Assembly (NCBI GenBank): GCA_002085305.1
Contig: NATJ01000002.1
Coordinates: 1 to 29,312, forward strand
DNA: 29,312 nucleotides
Direction: 5' to 3'
From: Epsilonproteobacteria bacterium 4484_65
GTDB lineage: Bacteria > Campylobacterota > Campylobacteria > Campylobacterales > Sulfurovaceae
Below are positions 1 through 6,648 of this stretch, piece by piece. The notes under the pieces are model-generated. The model ran no database searches. It saw only the letters and a list, made by a program, of their open reading frames with translations, and had not been told where the DNA came from. Numbering within the stretch: the first letter of the stretch is position 1; each line of letters starts with the position of its first letter. The position numbers and the translations under genes are program-made.

Positions 1-1535
1 ACTGCTGCACCTAACTTATCAGGCATAGGCATAATCATCTCTTTTCCAAATGCTTTTTCAATCACAGGAACTTTAGCATGCTGTGTAGCATCCCACTCTT
101 GAAGTACTTTTTTAGTTTTCGCATCGATCAATTGACCTTTAGTTTTACCAACTTTAATGATTCTGTCAGTCTCTAGAGTATCTTTGTTGATCAAGTGAAC
201 TTCATTGTACTTATCTGGTTTACCAAGTACACAGTCAGCCCATAGGTATGGAGTATGGTGTGCTGTACCGATAAATAGACCACCACCGGCAGTTTCAACT
301 TTTTTAACTACTTTCCAAGTTGAATCCCAAATTACAACAGAACCAATATTCATACTAACAGTAGCATGAAGTTGTTTCTTTTGTCCTTTTGAGTACCAAG
401 AAGAACCTTGACCCGGGTGTGGCTTAGATTTTTTACCTGTATGCACTTTAGCAGCAAGGTTTTTCTCTTTAAAGTCAACGATACCAACAACATCAGACCC
501 TTGAGAAGCGATCATAAAGTATCTACCGAAGTCTTCACCTTCATCTTCATTCAAGAATGCATCGTGGAGGATCTTACCAATATTTGGAATATCTCCAACG
601 ATCGGGAAACCTTCTTTAGAGTAATCGATAATATATGTATGTCCACCATCTTTAAGAGCCATTGCAAAGTATGGTCCATAAGGAGTATCTGCTAGAGATG
701 CAACTCTTGATGGTCCTATTTGTCCATCAGGATCAATAACACGGCTTGTATCAAACGCTTTAAGCGGCTCAAGTGTATGTGCATCACAAAGTACTGCACC
801 ACCCGGGTTATAGTTACCAGCGATTACATATTTACCATCTGGAGATACTGCAAGACCTCTTGATTCTTGTCCTACTTGAACTGTTGCCAATGTAGGCTGT
901 CCAGGTGCACCGATATCAAACATACTTAATTTACCTGAACGAGAGATAGAGTAAGCATATCTAGGGTTTGCTTTGTTGGTTACAGTTACGTGTACCGCAA
1001 ATCCTGCTTTATGACGAGAAAGTACTTTACCGTTTGTTGAATCAATAAAGTCGACCAAAGAAGCATCTCTTTCTGTTGCAAAAGTGATATCCTTAACATT
1101 CTTAACTTCACCACCTTTGATAGCACCATCTTTAGCTACTGGATACTTTTTAGCCAATGCATCAACATCTGCTAATTTTGTCCATGTTTTTTTCACTTCA
1201 TCAAGATCAAGTGTTAACTCAACTGTATTTTTCCAGTCCATCAACCAGTCGATCATACCTGCAGCATCATCTGATGAGAATGAACTATTCCATGCTGGCA
1301 TTGCCGTATTTTCAACACCATTCATGATCTTTTCAACTAACATTTCTCTTGTTTGCTTTTTAAGTGCTTTGGGTCTAAGGTCTGATCCAACACCACCTTG
1401 GTGGATAGGTCCGTGACACCCTTGACACTCTTTCTCATACTTCGCAGCGAAATCCATACTTGATGTACCCGCCATAGCCATTGTAGCTGCAAAACTAGTT
1501 GCTGCTGCTAAACCTAAAAGTTTGTTCAATTTCAT
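1..1535 (-). CDS. nirS: Cytochrome cd1 nitrite reductase, NirS-like (C-terminus beyond left edge)
   Basis: Periplasmic haem c/haem d1 enzyme expected to reduce nitrite to nitric oxide, the step before NorCB. It reads from ATG at 1535 and stays open to the window edge (511 codons seen). Residues 1-22 form a signal peptide ending AMA. A class I cytochrome c domain follows with haem motif CQGCH at residues 37-41 and a candidate Met ligand in MPAW. The rest matches the eight-bladed d1 propeller: FAVH is the likely d1-iron His segment, and LHDAF and HPGQG match the LHD and HPGRG segments that carry the two catalytic histidines in classical NirS. The sequence diverges from textbook Pseudomonas/Paracoccus NirS, so a NirN- or NirF-like role is not fully excluded, but the haem c domain plus both His segments favour NirS. 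It lies downstream of the nor genes on the same strand. Confidence 0.85.
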   Translation of the reverse strand, partial: MKLNKLLGLAAATSFAATMAMAGTSSMDFAAKYEKECQGCHGPIHQGGVGSDLRPKALKKQTREMLVEKIMNGVENTAMPAWNSSFSSDDAAGMIDWLMDWKNTVELTLDLDEVKKTWTKLADVDALAKKYPVAKDGAIKGGEVKNVKDITFATERDASLVDFIDSTNGKVLSRHKAGFAVHVTVTNKANPRYAYSISRSGKLSMFDIGAPGQPTLATVQVGQESRGLAVSPDGKYVIAGNYNPGGAVLCDAHTLEPLKAFDTSRVIDPDGQIGPSRVASLADTPYGPYFAMALKDGGHTYIIDYSKEGFPIVGDIPNIGKILHDAFLNEDEGEDFGRYFMIASQGSDVVGIVDFKEKNLAAKVHTGKKSKPHPGQGSSWYSKGQKKQLHATVSMNIGSVVIWDSTWKVVKKVETAGGGLFIGTAHHTPYLWADCVLGKPDKYNEVHLINKDTLETDRIIKVGKTKGQLIDAKTKKVLQEWDATQHAKVPVIEKAFGKEMIMPMPDKLGAA

Positions 1536-1616
1536 ATTTTCTCCTTTATATTATCAAAATTGAAAGTTTAGAAAAAAATTTATCTTTCTTCTAAGTTTCT
1601 TTCGATAAAATCACGA

Positions 1617-1668
1617 GTCTTTTTAAAAAGACAACTCACACACATTTTGAGGACTCTACCTAGTCCTC
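1617..1668 (-). other. Two adjacent inverted repeats upstream of nirS
   Basis: A perfect 16-bp palindrome, GTCTTTTTAAAAAGAC, lies at 1617-1632. A 7-bp perfect hairpin (GAGGACT / AGTCCTC, 6-nt loop) lies at 1649-1668. Both sit in the 224-bp gap between the 51-aa ORF and nirS. Read on the minus strand, the hairpin comes first and has no good U-tract behind it, so it could be a weak terminator or processing site for the nor transcript, or part of the nirS leader. No FNR-type box was found in this gap, so nirS may depend partly on read-through from the nor promoter. Confidence 0.4.
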
Positions 1669-1759
1669 ATTCCTCACTTGCAATTACTTTAAATTACAAA
1701 TAAGTATATCATGTATTAACTTAAGCAAAATATATAATTATCATCATATTTACTGATAA

Positions 1760-1915
1760 TTATTGCTCTTCCTGTAATCTCTTTTTTTCCTGCTTATAAA
1801 TCCAGAACATAGGTAAGATAATTACCGTATGTAAAAAGATTGTCAGGGTCAATGGTCCTTGATTTAGCATCGCAAAAAAACTTGGTACGACATCAGTCAT
1901 TGGTTCAATTAACAT
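1760..1915 (-). CDS. Small single-pass membrane protein between norB and nirS
   Basis: A 51-residue protein starting MLIEPMTDVVP. It starts at ATG 1915 with a good Shine-Dalgarno sequence (AAAGGAG just upstream on the minus strand) and stops at TAA 1762-1760. Residues about 20-40 form one hydrophobic helix (TLTIFLHTVIILPMFWIY), followed by a basic, charged tail (KQEKKRL). It begins 50 bp after the norB stop, on the same strand, so it is probably co-transcribed with norCB and perhaps nirS. I do not recognise the family. Size and topology resemble small accessory subunits of haem-copper oxidases such as CcoQ, but that is analogy only. It could be a Nor- or Nir-associated subunit. Confidence 0.6.
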   Translation of the reverse strand: MLIEPMTDVVPSFFAMLNQGPLTLTIFLHTVIILPMFWIYKQEKKRLQEEQ

Positions 1916-1965
1916 TTCTATTCTCCTTTACAGTTTATGATGCGGGGAAACCCGCATCAAATATT

Positions 1966-3200
1966 TTAAGCTGCTTGAGCCTCATCTTGTTGAGCCTTCT
2001 TACCGATAGTAAGCATATCCACAACAAGATAGACAAATCCTACAAGTGTTACTACACCCATGATCGCTCTCCAAAGCTGTCCTTGAATATACCAAGGTAA
2101 CTCTTGAGCTACAAAGAATGCATTCCAAGTTGCACCTAGTTCAGCTCTTTCAACAAGTACTTGCTCGTATCCTGCGATAGTCAAGGCAATAGTCATACCC
2201 ATCACACCAAATGCTGTAAGGAAAACTCCCATTTTAGAGTTGAATGTTGCTTTCATACGTTTTACACCGTAAGCACCTTGGATACCTATATACATCATAC
2301 CGATAAGGATCGTTGCATAAGCACCGAAGAATGACAAGTGACCATGAGCCGCTGTAAACTGTGTACCGTGTGTATAGATATTTACTTGAGGTAAAGTATG
2401 GAAGAATCCCCATATACCTGCACCCAAGAAGTTACCAAATGCATTCAGTACGATCCAAGTCATAGCCGGACCATTTTTAATAACCGAACCTGCTTCACCT
2501 CTCTCTTTAGCTGCACCTTGCTGTTTACCCCAGTCATAAAGGACGTGAACAAACATCGCAACCAATGGAACTGGTTCCAGTGCTGAGAATAGTGCACCAA
2601 TTTCCCACCAGTACTCAGGTGTACCGATCCAGAAGTAGTGGTGACCTAAACCAAGAACACCTGATCCAAAGAGCATAAGCACTTCGATCCATAGCCACAT
2701 TTCAACGATCTCACGTTTAGCACCGATAAGTTTGATCAATGCATAAGCAGCAAGAACCCCTACAAATACTTCCCAAGTTGCTTCAACCCAAAGGTGTATA
2801 ACCCACCACCACCAGAATTGATCCATTGAGATGTTATCTGTAAAGAACATACCTGTCAGGTAAAGACCTGCTAGTGCAAGTAGATCGGCTATCATTACTG
2901 TCATGATCCCTGTCTGCTTACCTTTCATGTAAGTTGCAAACATATTCCAGTAAAAGATAAGAACAACTACAACGATACCGATATCAGCCCATCTTGGTGC
3001 TTCGATATACTCACGACCTTCATGGATCAACCAGATTGACGCTTCTGTACCAGCACCAACTTGGGAGCCAAAAATTGGATCGCGGCAACAAGTCCCAAAA
3101 GAAGCTGTGCACCAAAGAGTATAATTGCTACTCTGAAATACATCATCCCCAATTTTTGACCGTCATTGGTCAAATGATTTGTTTTAATACTAGCGAGCAT
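1966..3200 (-). pseudogene. norB: Nitric oxide reductase catalytic subunit NorB, internally deleted and frameshifted
   Basis: NorB reduces 2 NO to N2O at a haem b3-FeB centre in the inner membrane. The 5' part starts at ATG 3200 (strong GGAGGT, inside the 3' end of norC, 11-bp overlap) and encodes about 46 residues of N-terminus and first helix (LLLGLVAAIQFLAP). Near 3058-3066 the frame changes. The remainder (frame containing GAGTEASIWLIHEGREY, open to TAA at 1966) carries HLWVEATWE (FeB His and Glu), GLGHHYFWIG (FeB His pair) and THGTQFTAAHGH (b3 and b His). Compared with Pseudomonas NorB, about 70-78 residues are missing, covering the MVHTN-type segment that holds one low-spin haem b ligand. 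As written, translation would stop soon after the junction at 3027. It is either a real lesion or an assembly collapse. Confidence 0.85.
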
Positions 3201-3864
3201 GGGTACCTCCTGCTTTAAATGTTTCAACAGTTTTCGAGAAGTTTCTAGGGAAACCATTGGTGTCAATACTACTCATATGCTTAAGGAATGCTACCAAACC
3301 TTTTGCTTCATCTGCAGTGATTCCAAGATCTGGCATCATACGTGCATGTGTAGGATATTGTGATGGATGTTGTAAAAACTCTGCCATCGCCTCTTCAACT
3401 GTTGTTTTGCCAGTCATACCTTGTAGTGGTCCACCATTTTGCCATGCTGGATCTAACCAAGATTTTGTAAGATCCGGTGCAAAATATGCTCCATTACCCA
3501 AAAGTGTGTGACAGTTCATACAGTTTTTTGATTGAGAAGTAAGTTTTCCAAGGTGCAAAAGTGCTCCTGCTTCCTCTTCACTATAGTCATCTCTACCAAA
3601 GAACTTCTGTTTCTCACCAATAACTGGCACCTCAGATCCTCTTTTTGCATTAAACTTGTAATCAATATGATAATTGATAACCGTTGCTCCAGGAACTCTT
3701 TTAGTTACCCCATTTTTAAGGTCTGCATCTGTACCCATACTAATCTGCCCAAGTGTATCAAAACTAAGCCAGATAAGTAACATTACCGCAAATCCAGTTA
3801 CCCATGCCGCTGAACGACGCCAGAATGGAATACTAGTCCAAACCGAAACATTTTTGTTAGCCAT
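3190..3864 (-). CDS. norC: Nitric oxide reductase cytochrome c subunit NorC
   Basis: Membrane-anchored monohaem cytochrome c that passes electrons to NorB. The protein has 224 residues: an N-terminal membrane helix at about 20-40, a periplasmic linker, then haem motif CMNCH at 115-119 followed by TLLGNGAYFAPDL, the signature of NorC. The axial Met is probably in ARMMPD (177/178). The C-terminal segment FLKHMSSIDTNGFPRNF matches the family ending. The length is slightly above Pseudomonas NorC, and nothing appears missing. The start at 3864 has AGGAGG upstream. The norB Shine-Dalgarno and start lie within its last codons, consistent with translational coupling. Because NorC is intact while NorB is broken, the norB lesion is recent or artefactual. 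Confidence 0.93.
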   Translation of the reverse strand: MANKNVSVWTSIPFWRRSAAWVTGFAVMLLIWLSFDTLGQISMGTDADLKNGVTKRVPGATVINYHIDYKFNAKRGSEVPVIGEKQKFFGRDDYSEEEAGALLHLGKLTSQSKNCMNCHTLLGNGAYFAPDLTKSWLDPAWQNGGPLQGMTGKTTVEEAMAEFLQHPSQYPTHARMMPDLGITADEAKGLVAFLKHMSSIDTNGFPRNFSKTVETFKAGGTHAR

Positions 3865-3903
3865 GTTTCCTCCTTTTTTATTGGTAGAATGTTTTACGTT
3901 CTA

Positions 3904-4257
3904 CTATGATTGTTTTTCTTGTATCACTTCGTCTTCTGGATCATAACGTTCATCCGCTGCAGTAATTAAATAAAAATACAGATGCGGAATAAACAGGTAT
4001 GCTACCATTGTGACCATCAATATTTTCATTGTAAAGTGGTTACTTTGGATAAGAAGAGCGAAATCATACAAGAAGTAAGTTTGCAATGCCCAAAATAGAT
4101 ATCCAACAGGCATCCATTTTTTGGAAAAGTAGCCCATTTTTGAAAGGGTTATGACTGCTGCATATCCTACACCAAAAATGAGTACCAGTGTTGACTCTAT
4201 AAAGATAGGCAAGAATTGATCTAACGCGATCTCTGGACGAAGTATCAACGGTTCCAT
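3904..4257 (-). CDS. Unknown three-helix membrane protein, first gene of the nor operon
   Basis: A 117-residue protein starting MEPLILRPEIALDQF, with about three hydrophobic helices (roughly 17-38, 50-70, 78-100) and an acidic soluble tail (DERYDPEDEVIQEKQ). It starts at ATG 4257, about 55 nt after the predicted FNR-dependent start site, and ends 39 bp before norC. Being the leader gene of the nor operon suggests a role in Nor assembly, NO handling or electron supply. I do not recognise it as NorD, NorE or NorQ. NorE is a CcoIII-like five-helix protein and does not fit the size. Function unassigned. Confidence 0.8.
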   Translation of the reverse strand: MEPLILRPEIALDQFLPIFIESTLVLIFGVGYAAVITLSKMGYFSKKWMPVGYLFWALQTYFLYDFALLIQSNHFTMKILMVTMVAYLFIPHLYFYLITAADERYDPEDEVIQEKQS

Positions 4258-4311
4258 ATATGTCTCCTATTGTATATCTATTTACTGAAAGGCTTAAATG
4301 ACCCTAGAGCA

Positions 4312-4360
4312 TGAGAGTATTATGACAGTTTCAAACTGTAAAGCTATTGACATATATCAA
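4312..4360 (-). promoter_or_regulatory. CRP/FNR-type class II promoter of the nor operon
   Basis: TTGACATATATCAA at 4347-4360 matches the FNR consensus TTGAT-N4-ATCAA at 9 of 10 positions. On the minus strand a -10 hexamer CATAAT lies at 4324-4319, which predicts transcription starting at about 4312. The box centre (4353.5) is then exactly 41.5 bp upstream, the class II spacing. This predicts activation of the 117-aa gene, norC and norB under low oxygen or NO by an FNR/Dnr-type regulator. Which regulator binds cannot be told from the site. Confidence 0.75.
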
Positions 4361-4439
4361 GAAAATGAAAGATAATTATAAAATTGATAAGTTAATTAAG
4401 TAATAATTATAGTACTAAAATAGAAGAAAAAGTTATAAT

Positions 4440-4471
4440 AGTGTGTTTTGTCTGTAATTAAAAAACACACT
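4440..4471 (-). terminator. Hairpin terminator after the 124-aa gene
   Basis: A perfect 10-bp stem, AGTGTGTTTT / AAAACACACT, with a 12-nt AT-rich loop lies 14 bp beyond the stop of the 124-aa minus-strand gene. On that strand the 3' side is followed by ATTATAACTTTTTC, a loose U-rich tail. It would separate this unit from the nor promoter just beyond it. Confidence 0.55.
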
Positions 4472-4484
4472 ACGCTAATTTAAA

Positions 4485-4859
4485 TTATTTGACAATACAT
4501 CTGGCAGAGAAAAAAGGTCTTTCATAATTAGGAGAGACAAAGTTATCTCCCTCCAGTCGCCACTCACGGGATTTTTTAACCATAACATACGGAGCTACTT
4601 TTCGCACCATACGACTTTCACATATGATTTCCAAATCTTTTTCAAAAGCAATCTTAACTTCTGCCATTCTGTTCATGGTCATATTATAATGCAATCCAAT
4701 CATAATTGCAATCACTAACGATACCCACATAAGCCCTCTTTTTGCAGCTCCTTTTGACATAAATGGTCTGGTGCCTACAAACAGTGTAATAAGTAGTACA
4801 ATGGCTCCCAATATAAGATATCCGCCTTCTAAAAAGAAAAAGTTTTTAAGATTCGGCAT
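4485..4859 (-). CDS. Unknown two-helix membrane protein with periplasmic-type tail, FNR-controlled
   Basis: A 124-residue protein starting MPNLKNFFFLEGGY. Two membrane helices are predicted at about 12-28 and 42-58, followed by a soluble domain of about 65 residues with two cysteines (in IICESR and SARCIVK). GAGG lies 6 nt before the ATG at 4859. The predicted leader of about 105 nt begins at the divergent FNR-dependent promoter at 4964. A hairpin terminator follows. I do not recognise the family. Sharing a regulatory box with the plus-strand pair and lying beside nir/nor suggests a role in anaerobic nitrogen-oxide respiration (inference). Confidence 0.75.
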   Translation of the reverse strand: MPNLKNFFFLEGGYLILGAIVLLITLFVGTRPFMSKGAAKRGLMWVSLVIAIMIGLHYNMTMNRMAEVKIAFEKDLEIICESRMVRKVAPYVMVKKSREWRLEGDNFVSPNYERPFFSARCIVK

Positions 4860-4963
4860 TTAGTGCCTCACTGTACTGAATTTCACACAAATAATTTATT
4901 AATTTGTTGCACTGTGTTTTAACGCTTGTAATTCTTGTCATTGTTCACGCCTGTATTTTAAAT

Positions 4964-5047
4964 TTTGACAATAGTAACACAGTTTAATAGTGTCTATGTT
5001 GATATTCATCAAGCGATTTTTAGTAAAAAGGCTCTATACTTACCTAA
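4964..5047. promoter_or_regulatory. Perfect FNR box serving two divergent promoters
   Basis: TTGATATTCATCAA at 4999-5012 is a perfect TTGAT-N4-ATCAA palindrome. To the right, a plus-strand -10 TATACT at 5035-5040 predicts a start at 5047. To the left, a minus-strand -10 TACTAT at 4976-4971 (4 of 6 matches) predicts a start at 4964. Both starts are exactly 41.5 bp from the box centre at 5005.5, so one dimer could act as a class II activator in both directions. Confidence 0.75.
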
Positions 5048-5066
5048 AATAATTACAGGTTAACCT

Positions 5067-5450
5067 ATGAACTCACTAAAAAAATATCTTCCTTTGGCAC
5101 TAATGTTAGGCTTTCTTGCAATAGCTATCTCAGCATATATACAAAGTAAACCAAGTCATAAAAATGCACGCGTATACACAACAGTGAAACAATACAGCCC
5201 TTACTATACCGACCAACGTTTTGGCGGTATACAGATCATGAGTAAAGAAGATGCCAACTTTAAAGAAAAACCTGACAACATGGCACTTTTTAAACGTCTT
5301 GATGAACTCGAAAAGGCTTGGGGACAAAAGCATCTTAAGCTTGAAAACAATACACTCATCATCTTAGATAATAATGGCACTCAACAAGCAACTCTCCCTC
5401 TAAATACACAAGAGGAAATCAACTTTACACATCATTTTTACGGGATATAA
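5067..5450 (+). CDS. Unknown membrane-anchored exported protein, FNR-controlled
   Basis: A 127-residue protein starting MNSLKKYLPLALML. One N-terminal hydrophobic helix at about 7-25 (LPLALMLGFLAIAISAYI) acts as signal anchor. The remaining 100 residues or so are soluble and presumably periplasmic, without cysteines. The predicted 20-nt leader starts at 5047, and the Shine-Dalgarno (ACAGGT) is weak. The next gene begins 2 bp after its stop, so the two are surely co-transcribed. The family is not recognised. Regulation by a perfect FNR box beside nir/nor points to anaerobic respiration. Confidence 0.75.
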   Translation: MNSLKKYLPLALMLGFLAIAISAYIQSKPSHKNARVYTTVKQYSPYYTDQRFGGIQIMSKEDANFKEKPDNMALFKRLDELEKAWGQKHLKLENNTLIILDNNGTQQATLPLNTQEEINFTHHFYGI

Positions 5451-5452
5451 AT

Positions 5453-5641
5453 ATGCTTCACATTGTTCTCACGCTTGTCTTTTCTATTGTGATGCTGATC
5501 TTTATGATCTTCCCTGCTATGAAGATTGTAGAATGGCTGGAAGGTCAAGTAGATATCCCGGAAAAGTGGCATAATCCACTTCTTATGTCTACCACCGTAT
5601 TCCTCTCATTCTGCATAGGACTCTTCCTTCAGTTTGCATAA
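5453..5641 (+). CDS. Small two-helix membrane protein, partner of the preceding gene
   Basis: A 62-residue protein with two hydrophobic helices (about 3-25 and 43-61) joined by a short polar loop (EGQVDIPEKWHNP). It begins 2 bp after the upstream stop, which implies translational coupling with the anchored protein before it. No known family is recognised. Together they form a compact two-gene unit under the divergent FNR box. The pair could form a membrane complex with the 124-aa protein encoded in the opposite direction, but this is inference from shared control only. Confidence 0.7.
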   Translation: MLHIVLTLVFSIVMLIFMIFPAMKIVEWLEGQVDIPEKWHNPLLMSTTVFLSFCIGLFLQFA

Positions 5642-5664
5642 CCGACTATTAACAACAATTTAGC

Positions 5665-5704
5665 TAGAATATCCAATTATTTTACATACCTCTTTAGGGT
5701 ATGT
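5665..5704 (+). promoter_or_regulatory. Putative promoter and leader hairpin of ilvE
   Basis: A -10-like TAGAAT lies at 5665-5670. A 7-bp perfect hairpin (ACATACC / GGTATGT, 7-nt loop) at 5684-5704 ends 1 nt before the ilvE Shine-Dalgarno ACGGAG (5706-5711). The hairpin could protect the transcript 5' end or modulate ribosome access. Its 3' arm contains an in-frame ATG at 5701 that would otherwise be taken as the start. Confidence 0.35.
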
Positions 5705-5718
5705 TACGGAGCAAGAAA

Positions 5719-6639
5719 ATGGATAAAGCAAAATATATCTGGATGGATGGTGAACTGACACCTTGGGATAATGCACAAGTACACGTTCTCACACATACAC
5801 TACACTATGGTAACGGTGCCATAGAGGGCACAAAAGCCTACAAAACAGTAGATGGAAGATGTGCTATTTTTAAACTGAATGAGCATACACAAAGACTTCT
5901 AAATTCATCAAAAATGACGCTGATGGATGTTCCCTATACACTTGAAGAACTCAATGCTGCACAGGTAAAACTATTACAGGAAAATGAACTCTTTGATGGT
6001 GCTTACATCAGACCACTTGTTTACCTTGGTTACGGCGTTATGGGTCTTTACCATAAAGATTGTCCGGTAAACGTATCTATCTCAGCATGGAAATGGGGAG
6101 CATATCTTGGTGAAGAGGGCCTTAGAAAAGGGATTAGATTAAAAGTCTCATCCATGACAAGAACACCAAACACTTCAGGTATGGGAAAAGCAAAAGCTGT
6201 AGCAAATTACCTTAACTCTCAAATGGCAAAATTTGAAGCTGTTGAAGCTGGTTACGATGAAGCACTTCTCAGAGATGACCAGGGGTACATCGCTGAAGCA
6301 TCTGGTGCCTGTTTCTTCATGGTAAGAGAGGGAAAACTTATCTCTCCTCCAAGCGATAACACACTTGAGTCTATTACACAGCAAACCGTTATCGATTTGG
6401 CTACTGACATGGGCATAGAAGTTATTAGAAGACGTATTACCCGTGAAGAGATCTACATTGCTGATGAAGCTTTCCTCACCGGTACAGCAGCAGAAGTAAC
6501 CCCTATCCGTGAAGTAGATGCACGTATTATCGGTTGTGGTTCACGCGGAACGATCACAGAAAAATTACAAACAGCCTATTTTGATGTAGTTGCAGGTAAA
6601 AACCCTGACTATATTCAACACTTAACCTATATAAACTAA
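5719..6639 (+). CDS. ilvE: Branched-chain amino acid aminotransferase
   Basis: PLP class IV aminotransferase for the last step of valine, leucine and isoleucine synthesis in the cytosol. From ATG 5719 it has 306 residues, the family length. An upstream in-frame ATG (5701) adds six poor residues and lies in a hairpin, whereas ACGGAG sits 7 nt before 5719. Motifs seen: HYGNGAIEGTKAY (30-41), RTPNTSGMGKAKAVANYLNS with the likely PLP lysine at K159, GYDEALL and AEASGACFF, then LTGTAAEVTPI near the C-terminus. A GGAAAAAAC spacer separates it from the SPFH gene 9 bp downstream, which is probably co-transcribed. Confidence 0.93.
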   Translation: MDKAKYIWMDGELTPWDNAQVHVLTHTLHYGNGAIEGTKAYKTVDGRCAIFKLNEHTQRLLNSSKMTLMDVPYTLEELNAAQVKLLQENELFDGAYIRPLVYLGYGVMGLYHKDCPVNVSISAWKWGAYLGEEGLRKGIRLKVSSMTRTPNTSGMGKAKAVANYLNSQMAKFEAVEAGYDEALLRDDQGYIAEASGACFFMVREGKLISPPSDNTLESITQQTVIDLATDMGIEVIRRRITREEIYIADEAFLTGTAAEVTPIREVDARIIGCGSRGTITEKLQTAYFDVVAGKNPDYIQHLTYIN

Positions 6640-6648
6640 GGAAAAAAC

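Noticed and set aside
1084..1416. Plus-strand ORF of 110 codons inside nirS
   Set aside because: Antisense to the haem c domain coding region; no independent support.
3027..3266. A separate 79-aa gene overlapping norC
   Set aside because: From the real start at 3200 it is the norB N-terminus; the upstream part is norC in another frame.
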